The position numbers and the translations under genes were made by a program. Below the pieces are notes generated by a model. The model was not told the DNA's origin and did no database searches. It saw only the letters and a program-made list of their open reading frames with translations. From Megascapheus bottae (Eukaryota > Chordata > Mammalia > Rodentia > Geomyidae), in assembly GCA_024803745.1 (NCBI GenBank), contig JANJXV010000006.1, positions 43,873,001 to 43,937,000 on the forward strand: a stretch of 64,000 nt of DNA, in the 5' to 3' direction. Shown here piece by piece: positions 1 through 9,875 of the stretch (the first letter of the stretch is position 1; every line of letters begins with the position of its first letter).

Positions 1-39
1 CAGTTTCTAATCATTAATTTTTTTGTTGGGTATAGATAT

Positions 40-152
40 ATTCCACCTTTGTGTGTGTGTATGTGTGTGTGTGTGTATGTAGATATATTCCAGTCTTTGT
101 GTATGTGTGTGTATGTAGATATAGTCCAGTCTTTGTGTGTGTGTGTGTGTGC
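40..152. repeat. TG-rich minisatellite, about 3 imperfect units
   Basis: Runs of TG/TATG alternate with the motif GTAGATATATTCCAGTC. The word ATATTCCA or ATAGTCCA followed by CTTTGTG recurs at about 40, 87 and 122, so the higher-order unit is roughly 36-47 bp and ends in a pure (GT)n run. This is a tandem array rather than a simple dinucleotide run. No coding potential. Confidence 0.75.
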
Positions 153-589
153 TAAAAAAAGCAACCTCATGACATGAGGTCTACTGTCTTAACAAAACAT
201 TGAGTATGTCACAAACTATAGGCATAGTGCCATGTAACAGTTCTCCAGACCCTTTTCCTCTCACTTAGCTTAACCCCCTCACCACTTCTCTCTCCTCGAA
301 GCCTAGGGAAACCAACATTTCATGTTGCATCTGTGACTTTGACCATCCAACTAAATCTTTTCAATTTTTGATCTTAGAACTCATCGTGATGTCATTTGGG
401 GGTACTGCAAAACTCCTGTTGAAAATTTAAGTCAAGAGTCCTTTCTCATTTAGGGGAAGGGGATAGGAGGCCCATAAATGTGCAAGAATGAGCAAGGGTT
501 AAATCTGATAAGAAAGGTTTTCTGTGAAAGATGAGAAAAGGCTGAGCTAACCAGGAACATATTTTTTTATTTCACTTCAGAAGTCCTAG
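153..589. other. Unrecognised single-copy-like sequence
   Basis: AT-rich sequence with no repeat I can name and no open frame of interest. Confidence 0.5.
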
Positions 590-762
590 CTGTACATCAG
601 AGGGCCTACCATCTATTTGTGACTTTGCCACTGACTCCATTTATCAGGGCCTCCATCACCTGTATGATGGGGGTAATATAAAACCTGCCATCATTTCTTC
701 CATCACAATGTTATGAGATTGTTTTGAAAGTACTTTCATTTCCCCAACAGAAAGGCATTATA
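590..762 (-). repeat. MIR-like ancient SINE, antisense
   Basis: The order of words (gactttgccactgact, then catcacctgtatgatggggg, then taatataaaacctgcc) follows the reverse complement of MIR, where the 'cctcatctgtaaaatggggataata' core is typical. The match is diverged, with no target duplications visible, as expected for a mammal-wide fossil. Confidence 0.5.
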
Positions 763-2051
763 GATCTATATATATTCCTGTTATGACTTCTTTGGGGGGA
801 AAGAAAAATACCTCAGAGAAGACTTGGATCACAACTTCTAGGACTGAGTGATTTCTGGGCCTCATAGGCACCCATACATGGAATATTCTTTATGAAGAAA
901 GACGTGTTGGTTTCTTATTTTTCTCTGTCTACTGGGTTGTTTATTCACTTCTTTTCATTTGGTTTTTTTAATTCCAGTATAAATAAACCTCTCAAATTCT
1001 GTTAGCTAGCTGAAATGTTGCTTTAGATGGTTCATTATTTATGTCTGGCTGTCAACATGCATAATATTTTACAGAACACAAGAGCTTTAGTCTAGATGGA
1101 AGATAAAGATTGCTTTAAAATAGAGAGATGCAAAGAAGCCCAGGAGAGTCAGCATGGCCCACTGGTAGAAATAGTATACATCATAAATGTCTGTAGAGGA
1201 GACCTTCTAAGTGTAGCATTTTATGAACAGGGTCAACCATCTGAGTGTGAAATGTCCCCTTCTTTGCTGTCTAGTCCCCAAGCAATCAGTTTTCTAAATG
1301 GCATTTTAGAAAGGTAATGAATATCTACTAACACTAGATGTCAACTTAATTTCAAAAACTATGGAATGGATCATAAATAAAAACAGTGAATGATTTCCAT
1401 AGCTTGCCCTGTTCTTCCAATGGAAATATGGATTGTCAAGAGGGGAAGAGAAGAAAATATCTTCAGTAGGGTAAAATGCCAAGAGTGCCAAGTGCAATTG
1501 TATGTTGTTGTTTTTCTTACTGTTAAACTTACTGTTTCTTACTGTAAAAATTGTGGTTTTTATATAGAATATAAATAAATGTATAATTATGGTGGCATCA
1601 AATAGATAAATTCAAAACATTCTGTTTATTAAGGAACTGACAGGGAGAAGGAGCAAGGGAGGAATTATGACTGCTGTTTCCCCCTTGATGTCTACTTCCA
1701 ACTAGTGTAGTTTTCAATTTCAAGCCCCACTCTTACATATTAGTTGCTTGGATGATGATGAATTATACATTTAGTTAGCTATCTCCCTGGGAGCTATGGA
1801 ATTCTTCAGAATGTCACCAGCACAGTATATGAACCATATTGTCTTGTCCCAGAGGAAGATTTTTCCTTTCCCTAACATCCCTTCTTTTCCCATGTCCAAT
1901 TCTACTTCCCTGTTTCAGGCAGAGACTTGTCACCTCTTCGATTGCCAAAAGTGCCCTTTAAATGAGTACATTGCTTGTAGTCTAGCCCTTCCACCATTTC
2001 CTGAAACCCTGAGCAAGTTTAACCTGTCAGAAAGACTTCTTTTGAGAGTTG
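763..2051. other. Unrecognised sequence; short ORFs not supported
   Basis: No repeat or exon recognised. Open frames of 73 codons (1096-1317, +) and 86 codons (1796-2056, +) occur, but neither resembles a protein I know, has splice-site or promoter context, or stands out in composition. I treat both as chance. Confidence 0.45.
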
Positions 2052-2161
2052 AATGAGCTGGTTCACACCTGTAATCTCAGTATTTGGAAGGCTGAAGCAG
2101 GAAAATAGTAAGTTTGGGGCCAGCCTGGGCTGGCCTCATCTCACAAACAAAACAAAAAAAT
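2052..2161 (+). repeat. B1-type SINE
   Basis: Carries the 7SL-derived B1 signature: 'gagctggttcacacctgtaatctcag', then 'ggaaggctgaagcagg', then 'ggccagcctgggctgg'. It ends in an A-rich tail (caaacaaaacaaaaaaa). Monomeric, about 110 bp. Confidence 0.8.
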
Positions 2162-2485
2162 AACAGCCATAACTAGAAACATATCTTTGATCATGTTTCA
2201 CTCCTACATGTGAAGGGCTAACCATTGCTAAGAGGAAAGATAAATTCTTAGACCAGCATGCATTAGGCTAACAATCATCTGTCCAGGAGCATTTCACAGG
2301 CCTCCCACTACAAATATTTGTGCCAAACTGGATTATTCATTGTCTGTGACTTGGACTCTGCTTCAGTCTTCTCTCCCATATGTGTTTATGCAACTAAAAT
2401 CTTGTTTAGCCCATCTAAAATCTGAAGCTACTCAAAGTTTGTATATCTGACAGACAGAGCATAACCAAAATCCAGTTCCCTATGC

Positions 2486-2615
2486 AGCAGTTTTTGTTGT
2501 TATTGTTTGTCAGCCATTGGGCTTGAACTCAGGGCCTGAGCACTGTCTGATCTTTTCAGGTCAAAGCTAGTGCTCTACCACTTTGAGCCACAGCTACACT
2601 TTGAATAGCAGTTTT
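2486..2615 (-). repeat. ID-type SINE, antisense, with 9-bp duplication
   Basis: Reverse-strand ID half. A T-rich left end (the tail) is followed by 'gggcttgaactcagggcctgagcactg' and 'gctctaccactttgagccacag'. The flanks 2486-2494 and 2607-2615 are both AGCAGTTTT, consistent with a target-site duplication, so the element proper is about 2495-2606. Confidence 0.7.
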
Positions 2616-3237
2616 AAAACATGTTTTCCAATTGGCATCTTATTCCACGGAGAGATGAGCTATAAGCACCATCTTCTTAAATCTAAATGGACCTTGGGGA
2701 TTTTCTTTTAACTAGTAGAATGCAGCTGAAGGCTTGCTGTGTGAGTTCTAAGGTTCTGCTAGAAATGGCTATGTAGCTTCAAGCTGCTTTCTCTCTCTCT
2801 CTTTTTTTTTTGAATACTTGCTCTGGGAATAGCTAGACACAATGCAAGAAGTCCAAATACCCTGAGACTACCATGCTGAAGAGACCAAAGATAGATAGTC
2901 TGAGGACAACACAGATGATATCCTGCATAATTGCTAGTCAAAAAGAAGAGACACCTTGAAACTATCAAAGCCCCAGTCAACATCTCAGGATCACATCATC
3001 AAAGTCCTTGATGAATTACTGACTCTCAAATCACAAGCAAAATAAACCTTTTATTTCTCCCAATTCAAGATTATCTCTTACTTCTCTGCGTTCCAAACAC
3101 TTCTTCTCATTCATTCCAGTTCCAAAGCAATAGTCTCATTCAGTCAAAGGCATTTACTGAAGTATACATTAAGTGACAGAAATCCTGTTGGATGCTGGGT
3201 AAACAAGGGGTTTGGGATATTCCAGCAACCCTGTATC
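2616..3237. other. Unrecognised sequence
   Basis: A short CT-run followed by T9 lies near 2790-2811. Nothing else is recognised. A 74-codon antisense frame (2759-2983) is unsupported. Confidence 0.45.
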
Positions 3238-3590
3238 TTAAATCTATTGTCTGCTACCATAACTCACAAAGGAAAGAAGTTCATGTTCAGCTTAGAGTTC
3301 TGGAAGCTGAAAAGCCACCAGCCACGGTAATGGCTTTGTGCTAGGTCAATTTATGGCAAAGCCCTAGAACGGCACGCAAGTACCTATAGAGATAAAGGGA
3401 GACTAACTCATGAATATTTTACTGTTCCTACAAGAAAAGCACTAGGCATTCATAGGGTCTTATCTCCATGACACAAATACCTCTAGATTTCCTTAGACAG
3501 GAAGACCTCACCTTTCAGCACTGCCATCTTGACTACCAAGCCTCAACAGGAGTTTCAGTGGGGACAAGCCATATTCAAACCATAGGACCT
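3238..3590 (-). mobile_element. MaLR-type LTR fragment (ERVL-MaLR), antisense
   Basis: The word order matches the reverse complement of mammalian MaLR LTRs: 'accataactcacaaagg', 'gagttctggaagctg', 'gggtcttatctccatgacac', ending in 'cagtggggacaagccatattcaaaccatag', which is the classic antisense start of these LTRs. It is a solo, diverged fragment with no internal retroviral coding sequence next to it. Confidence 0.55.
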
Positions 3591-5129
3591 ATCTTGCAGG
3601 ATCATTAAAGTCTGGTAAAGACAGATAAGAAAATAGAAAATTATATTATACTGTGATATCTAAAACACATATCTCAGTGTGATGTTTGTGCCAAATACTG
3701 TGTCACAGAAGAATGTGTTTGAAAGTACGAATTTTAATAGTGCATGGGATACTGATGCAGAATTATCTTAGAGACAGTTGCATGTGTGGGTGTCTAGAAT
3801 TATGGAGGAAAATGGGCCACAGTCTTAGATTTGAGGTCACTAGATGGTAGTGAGAATTGTGAACATGTGTGAAATTCCCAAGAAGTAGAGTGGGTAAGGC
3901 AAGAACTAGAAGATACACAGACTTGCAAGGTAAACATAAAGGTAATCAGAAACAAAGAAGAAAGAAAAGAGAGAAACAAAAGCCTCTGACTTTCTGAATC
4001 AGAGATGAGATGAGTCAGGGATGAGTGGGAGGATGAAGGGGACTCAAAGCCACAACCAAAAGGAAACCCAGGCATGCCCAGTGACAGACTGGTAGACATA
4101 GCCACAGGATAAACTACTCTTCCTGAAAGCCTTAAAAACCCAATACAGGGGTTTAATATACAGTGGCTGTTTCTGCATAGCAAGCTAGCACTAGAGAAGA
4201 AATCCATTGTATCACTCTCCAGATCTCAGTGTTATGGCCAGGTTCCACTGTGAGAAGAGGCCTACCTTTTGTGATCAAGCTTCTTTGTGAACATGAAAAT
4301 AGGAACATTAATAATTCAGAGTGTCTGAGGCAGTGTGTCACAGTATCTAGGTGGAGCAAAACCCCAAGAGGGATTGTGGAGATGAGGAGGATGTGAGGTG
4401 AACAGGCTGATGCGTTTAAGGAGTGGGTAGCTCATGCAGTAATAGGTGTGATGCTTTACAGTCCCTCCTTCTCCCTTTCTCTGGAGAGGAGTGAATCACA
4501 TTGCTTGATGTGGAAACAAGGGCTCTGAGACCATGACTGACAGAGTCCCATTTGTCACGTGATCCCTGACCCTCCCTTCCTCCTCCCCCCCCCCTCCCGC
4601 CAGCGCGCACTGAATGGTTAACTGTTGGGTTGGTCTGAAAAGTGTTGAGGCCAGTAGGAAGTACATAATTTCCTTAGCTTTTCCACCCCAATCCACAACT
4701 CAGTACTCTATTTGCTTCTTCAATCTCTGACACATTGGGGCAGCACCCTTAGGCTTGGAAGCTTATTGCCCCAGGGGATGTATGAAATGAGAGGGAGCCA
4801 GTCTGGTTCCCAGGCTTTCAACCCTCCTAAACTAAGGCCACCAGCTGCTGTCAGTAAACAAACTCAGAAAAGATGCTAAAGTGAAAGTAGCCCAGAGTGA
4901 ATAAGGCACACCAGACCAGCATACCTGCGGCCAACAGATATCATCAACTTCGTACATTAAGAACTACAGGGGAATCTAGCTAGTTTTCTTCTCTCTAAGT
5001 GGGTTTGTGGAATCAAACTGTTGAGGAGGACCAAGTCTACTGGGAAGAAACTATATCAACTCCGCCACTAGTCCACCCTTTCTTAAATAAAAAATTACTT
5101 CGACCTAAAGAATATAGATGGCTTACATT
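3591..5129. other. Unrecognised sequence with a C-rich tract
   Basis: No named repeat. A pyrimidine tract near 4568-4600 contains a run of ten C and is followed by GCGCGC. The 135-codon antisense frame at 3800-4207 and its neighbours at 4153-4696 overlap each other in different frames, show no recognisable domain, and are rejected as genes. Confidence 0.45.
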
Positions 5130-5631
5130 TCTAAATAATGACTTAGACTAAGATGTACAAATCCCAACGCAGACGAACAAAATGAGAAAAAGGAAACATG
5201 ACTCCTCCAAAATTTAGCGGTTTCACAATAGTGAAAAAAGGCAACATAACTCCTCCAAACGTTATCAGTTTCACAATAATGAACTCTCAATGATAGTAAA
5301 GTATATAAAATTTCAAATAATGATAATAAAAATATGCAAAAGAATTAGAGTGTACAAATACATTTCTGAATGAATGTTAAGAGAATAACAAAAAAGGAAC
5401 TAATGAATAATTCGGGATGCAAAAGAAAAATTCATGGATGATATGGTAATCTTGAAAAAAATAAAAAATATAATGCTGGAACTGTAAAGTTCAATAAATC
5501 AAAATTTAAATGAGTAAAAAGCTCAATGGAGAGCCTTTCCAACAGACTAGATCACATTTAAGACAGAAAATCATGGATTTGTACATGAATTTCAGCATTT
5601 GGAGAATAAGGAAAAAAGAACAAGAAAATAC

Positions 5632-5720
5632 AAGGTTGAGTGTGTAGTTCAGTGGTAGACTACTTGCCTAGCATACTCAAGCCCTTAAGTTCAATCCCTA
5701 GTGCAGCAAAATAAAATATA
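5632..5720 (+). repeat. ID-type SINE
   Basis: tRNA-like head 'gtgtgtagttcagtggtaga' (A-box region) and 'gttcaatcccta' (B-box region), with an A-rich tail 'cagcaaaataaaata'. Inserted in the ancient L1. Confidence 0.75.
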
Positions 5721-5846
5721 TTTACAAAAATAATATGAAAGGAATGTACAAGATTTCTGAGACACCAAAAATAGACTAATTATGGAGGTAGAAAAAAAAG
5801 AGGTGAACATTAAAGGCCTAGAAAACATATTCAAAAGAATAATAGC

Positions 5847-6078
5847 TGAGCCAGGTGCCGTGGCTCACACCGGTAATCCTAGCTACTCAGGAGGCTGAGA
5901 TCTGAAGATCACAGTTCAAAGCCAGCCTGGGCAGTAAAGTTCATGAGACTCTATTCTCCAATTAACCACTAGAAAGCTGGAAGTGACCCTGTGGCTCAAG
6001 GGGTAGGTTGGTAGCCTTGAGCTGAAGAGCTCAGGGACAATGCCCAGGCCCAGATAAAGCCCCAAGAGAGAAGCAAAT
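5847..6078 (+). repeat. B1-ID composite SINE, near full length
   Basis: The left half is B1-like (gccaggtgccgtggctcacac, tactcaggaggctgagatc, ttcaaagccagcctgggcag). The linker is 'gactctattctccaattaacca'. The right half is ID-derived (tggaagtgaccctgtggctcaag, gtagccttgagctgaagagctcaggg). The tail is degenerate. It sits inside the ancient L1 ORF1 fragment and so is younger than it. Confidence 0.88.
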
Positions 6079-6418
6079 CACATATAAAGGTAACCTCAGC
6101 ACTGTAACAGCAGCCTTTTCAATAGAAACTAAAGCAAAGAGGGCATGGAATGGTATGCTTCACTCCCTCAAAGAAAATAACTGCCATTCCACTGACATAA
6201 AAGCAAGACAATCATCTTAGGAGTGAATAGGCAACCTTGGCATTAGTGTCTTATTTTTTTATGAAGATACAGGAGAGATATTAATGAATATAAGAGCCAA
6301 TCAAATAAAATTTTAGGCAACAGACTGAAGACATAGCAAAGTCAAGAAAACAAAATTGTTGAAAAACGAGAATAAGGAAAGAATTAAATAAAAAATAATA
6401 TTTCAAGATGCTAAATAC

Positions 6419-6429
6419 ACATACACATA

Positions 6430-6480
<51 letters not shown>
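6419..6480. repeat. (AC)n microsatellite
   Basis: About 22 uninterrupted AC units after a short degenerate lead-in (acatacacatacgtac). Long pure runs of this kind are usually polymorphic in length. Confidence 0.95.
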
Positions 6481-6482
<2 letters not shown>

Positions 6483-6555
6483 AAAGAAGTCTAATTTTGC
6501 CCTAAAGCGGTTAACAAGAGGAAGACTGGGTGGGTGGATTCTAGAATAAGGCTAG

Positions 6556-6648
6556 GATTCAGTGGAGGAAGTAGTTCAGTGGCTTAAAGTGCTTGCTCTG
6601 CATACCCAAGACGACCCTAGGCTGTCTCCACCCTGCAAGAAAAATAAG
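6556..6648 (+). repeat. ID-type SINE, diverged
   Basis: 'ggaagtagttcagtggcttaaagtgcttgctctgcatacccaagac' follows the ID head. The B-box region is degraded and the tail is AAGAAAAATAA. Confidence 0.6.
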
Positions 6649-7223
6649 GCAATGAGTAGAACTAAGGACATATTCATCTTATGTTGGGAAAAAGTCATTG
6701 CGTTGTCGTAGTACAGTGAATGGAAGGCCTCAAGAAGCACCTGGCTAATATCTTAGCGGATCCACCCTCAGGAACAAGCACATATTTTCTAACTACAGTG
6801 ATGAACAAGATTTCTGTAATGAAGCTACTCTGTGTGGAGGGAGGAAGATCTGACACTTTTCTGTGAAGAGGTCATTCAGCTGGATGAAAAGGAAGCATCT
6901 GATCTCTGACATTCTTAAATATCTTGGGGATGCAGTTATAGTTTCTGTCTCCCTCAGACAGCTCAAAGTGGGTACATATTCCCACACCCAGAATAGCCTG
7001 TTCCTACATTGCTAGAGGCTCACATAGAACAATTTCTGTACTCTTGAGATCTATCCCTCATTCTCTTCTGCCAGCACTAAAAGCATAAAATGAGGTTTAG
7101 AAATTTTTATGTAGTGTATAAAGTAAACATTCCTTTATCTTTGACACTTTTTTTTTTACTACTTATGAAGATTCAGGGGGTCACGGAAATTTATCTAGGA
7201 AAGGCAGTTCTTCCATTTAAAAA
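6649..7223. other. Unrecognised sequence
   Basis: No repeat recognised. The upstream part of the 163-codon frame starting at 7090 lies here but only becomes L1-like after 7235, so its first 50 or so codons are flanking DNA. Confidence 0.45.
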
Positions 7224-7984
7224 TATGGCCAGAAAAAGACTAAACATAGATCTCCCCTATGACCCAGCAATTCCACTACTGGGCATTTTTTACCAATCGG
7301 TCCAGAAACAAGGACATACTAAATCAACTAGCACGACGATGTTCTTTGCAGCACTATTTACCATAGCAAGGATATGGAACCAACCCAGATGCCCCTCAGC
7401 TGATGATTGGATCAACAAGTTGTGGTATTTATACACAATGGAATTCTATGCTGCCATCAGAAAGAACGACATTGCAATATTTGTAAGGAAATTGAAAGAC
7501 TTGGAAAAAATCATATTAAGTGAAGTAAGCCAGACCCAAAGGAACTTAGGTTCAAAGGTTTACCTCATCTGTAATAATTAGTACACATCTAGAACTCTCC
7601 TAGCAGAGGATTACAATAGCTCAAACCCTAGATACATAAGGCTACATAGGATGAGGCCAAATTAATGGACCTCCAGGACATGGAAACAAGAGTTTAATTA
7701 TAAGTGACTGTTATTCTTTATGTGTTATGTTTTTCTCTTTTTTCTTGTGTTGCCCTTTGGCTAATCTCATATTGTTACAGTATCCCACTTTGTTACCTGT
7801 TATATAGATGTTTACTTGTTTATTTGAAAAAGGAGGGGAAAAATGAGGGGGGGAGGGAGTAGGAGGAGGGAATGGGGACAAAAACATAAGAAGGGATATC
7901 AATGTGTGAGAAGTAATGCACCTTCTATCTGGTGAATATAACTGTAACCCCTCTATACATTGAAATAAAAAATTATGGCCAGAA
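7224..7984 (+). mobile_element. 5'-truncated L1 (ORF2 C-terminus + 3'UTR) with 11-bp target duplication
   Basis: TATGGCCAGAA at 7224-7234 is repeated at 7974-7984 and brackets an L1 body of about 739 bp (7235-7973). The body starts in the last part of ORF2: it translates as YDPAIPLLGI, then HTKSTSTTMF, ALFTIARIWNQPRCPS, LYTMEFYAAIRKND and ILSEVSQTQRN, ending at the TAA of 7579-7581. The 3'UTR follows, with a G-rich tract at 7832-7880 and the family-specific end 'cttctatctggtgaatata...aataaaaaatt'. It lacks all 5' sequence and is dead. A relatively young copy, since the C-terminal frame is intact. Confidence 0.92.
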
Positions 7985-9816
7985 TATCCAGTGATGATTT
8001 TTTTTCTCTCTGACAATTAGGTATGATGTATAACTCATAATATAAAATTAATTGTAATGTGTTTACATAAAAACACACTTTTAACAATGTTGTTTTCTAA
8101 TTCTTATGAATTCTATAACATTTTTCTAATAAGTAAATGAATAAGGAATTTCAGACTGGTGCAACATAAAAAGTCTGTAATGTTACCTGCCTCAAATTAT
8201 CATTTTCTTCTTGTGCCTTGGTTCTTTGCTTCACAGTAATCCACTAGGGAGCCAAGATCAGGGGTTATAGGTAGAACAAGAATGACCATGTTGGAGCTGA
8301 ATGATGGAAGTGGGAATTCATTATCTCTTTCTGTTTTGTTAATTAAATGAAATAAATATGTGAGGATACTCATATATATGTGATATTGTTTGTAACAACA
8401 AAACAAACTACTTGATTCTTCAACAATAGGAAAATGACTAAGATACAGAAGGGTTAAATGATGGCATATTCACAAGGTGAGTTATCATGTGGCCACTAAG
8501 AAACTCATCATGTTTTCAATGAATATTTAATGACATGAAATAATGCCCATGATTTGCTAAGTGAAAAACCTGGGTAGAAATCCATCTGTACAGTACAATA
8601 TCAATTTTGAAAAACAAATTAACATACAAATTATTGAAACAAAATTCTCCATACTGGCTCAATTCTAATTTGTTATCTGAAAAAATCGGAAATTTATGGA
8701 ATGTTTATATACACACACACACACATACATACACATAATTGTTCTTTACAGAATATACTGTAACAAAAGTTTGGCAGTTGGTTAAACTAATGTGATATGT
8801 CTATTTAGTGGAAAATACAGTCATCAAAAGTCTCACTTTTTATGAATGTATAATGAAGCTGAAAAATGTAATATGATATACCAGATACCAACTCACAAAT
8901 CCAAACTCTATGTAGTGTTGTCCAGTTCATTGGAAACTTTCTCAAGTCTATTGATATCAAAGTTATGAGGAGTTTTAGAATTTCAAGTACAGCACCAACA
9001 GTTAAACTAGCAGGTAATTAACTGGATTGGAGTTATCCTCAGATTAAGATAAAGCCACAGATTAAAAACTTGCAGTGTTCCTACAAGACCTTCTTGAACG
9101 CTAGCGAAGAAAAAAAAAAACATCCCAGTATGGGTTTTGTAGTCTCTGTCCCTCATTCTTAGTTCTAGGCTAAAACTTCTTGGCTTGATAATCCACTTTA
9201 AATGTCCAATTCTTTGTTGAATTCTACAACTAACCCTGGTTAACAACTCTCCCTGCCCCCCTCACATCCTATCTTCTATATTGTCTCCAGGATTAACAGA
9301 AGATACCCATAATCCATACCCTGGAGGTTCATATAGACCATCCTTCCTCTGTTTAGACATGGCAAATGTTCTGAGATGGTCATGTACATTCTTTGCCTAT
9401 ATAGAAAGATAGGAATAGGCCTATGTGGGTCGCTGAAAAGAGCATCAACTTGACTTAAATCCTTAAAGTCTTTTGTCTAGCATGATGCCTCTGGCATTCT
9501 GTTCAGATGACTTCCTTCATTCACTTAGAAGAATGGAATCTAAAGCCAGATCCTATCTTATTGTTGTACCACCATGTCCATTAAATAATTTCCCATACTT
9601 ATTTATCAAAAGATATGGTGTCAAAAAATGATCTGCGTAATGTTGTGAAAAGCAAATAATTCTTAACCCCTCTCCCCACAAAACTTCAGGCAGAAGATTT
9701 CCAGAAATAAGTCTCATTATCTTTCTATTCTCCAGTTGTGCTCTTTTTTCTATTTTTAAATTTTAGAAGGAAATTTCTACCAGTTTTTTAAAAAGCAAAT
9801 AGAATTTGGGAAAAAA

Positions 9817-9818
<2 letters not shown>
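7985..9818. other. Unrecognised AT-rich sequence
   Basis: No named repeat apart from a short CA/TA run at 8706-8737 and an A12 run near 9109-9120. Antisense frames of 68 and 79 codons are unsupported. Confidence 0.45.
8706..8737. repeat. Short (CA/TA)n run
   Basis: Imperfect acacacacacacatacatacacata run. Short and interrupted. Confidence 0.7.

Positions 9819-9871
<53 letters not shown>
9819..9871. repeat. (TG)n microsatellite
   Basis: About 26 uninterrupted TG units. Downstream at 9935-9960 lies a TGACTCA (AP-1-type) heptamer, which I note but cannot assign a function. Confidence 0.95.

Positions 9872-9875
<4 letters not shown>

Larger units (their letters stand above)
5130..6240 (+). mobile_element. 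Ancient L1 ORF1-region fragment, interrupted by two SINEs
   Basis: The A-rich sense strand carries diverged L1 ORF1 sequence. Before the second SINE, 'attcaaaagaataatagctga' matches the conserved region preceding the RNA-binding domain. After it, translation in one frame gives a KGN...TAAFSIET-KA-RAW pattern, equivalent to the L1 ORF1 C-terminal block (KGxPIRxTADFSAETxQARRxW), then LKENNC. An ID (5632-5720) and a B1-ID SINE (5847-6078) interrupt it. It is older than the L1 copies at 7.2 kb and 60-64 kb and has no intact frame. Confidence 0.6.

Noticed and set aside
3800..4207. 135-codon antisense ORF
   Set aside because: Ser/Leu-rich, no recognisable domain, overlapped by other frames, no promoter or splice context.
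7090..7581. 163-codon ORF as a host gene
   Set aside because: Residues after about 50 are L1 ORF2 C-terminus inside a 739-bp L1 with its own target duplication; the start lies in unrelated flanking DNA.
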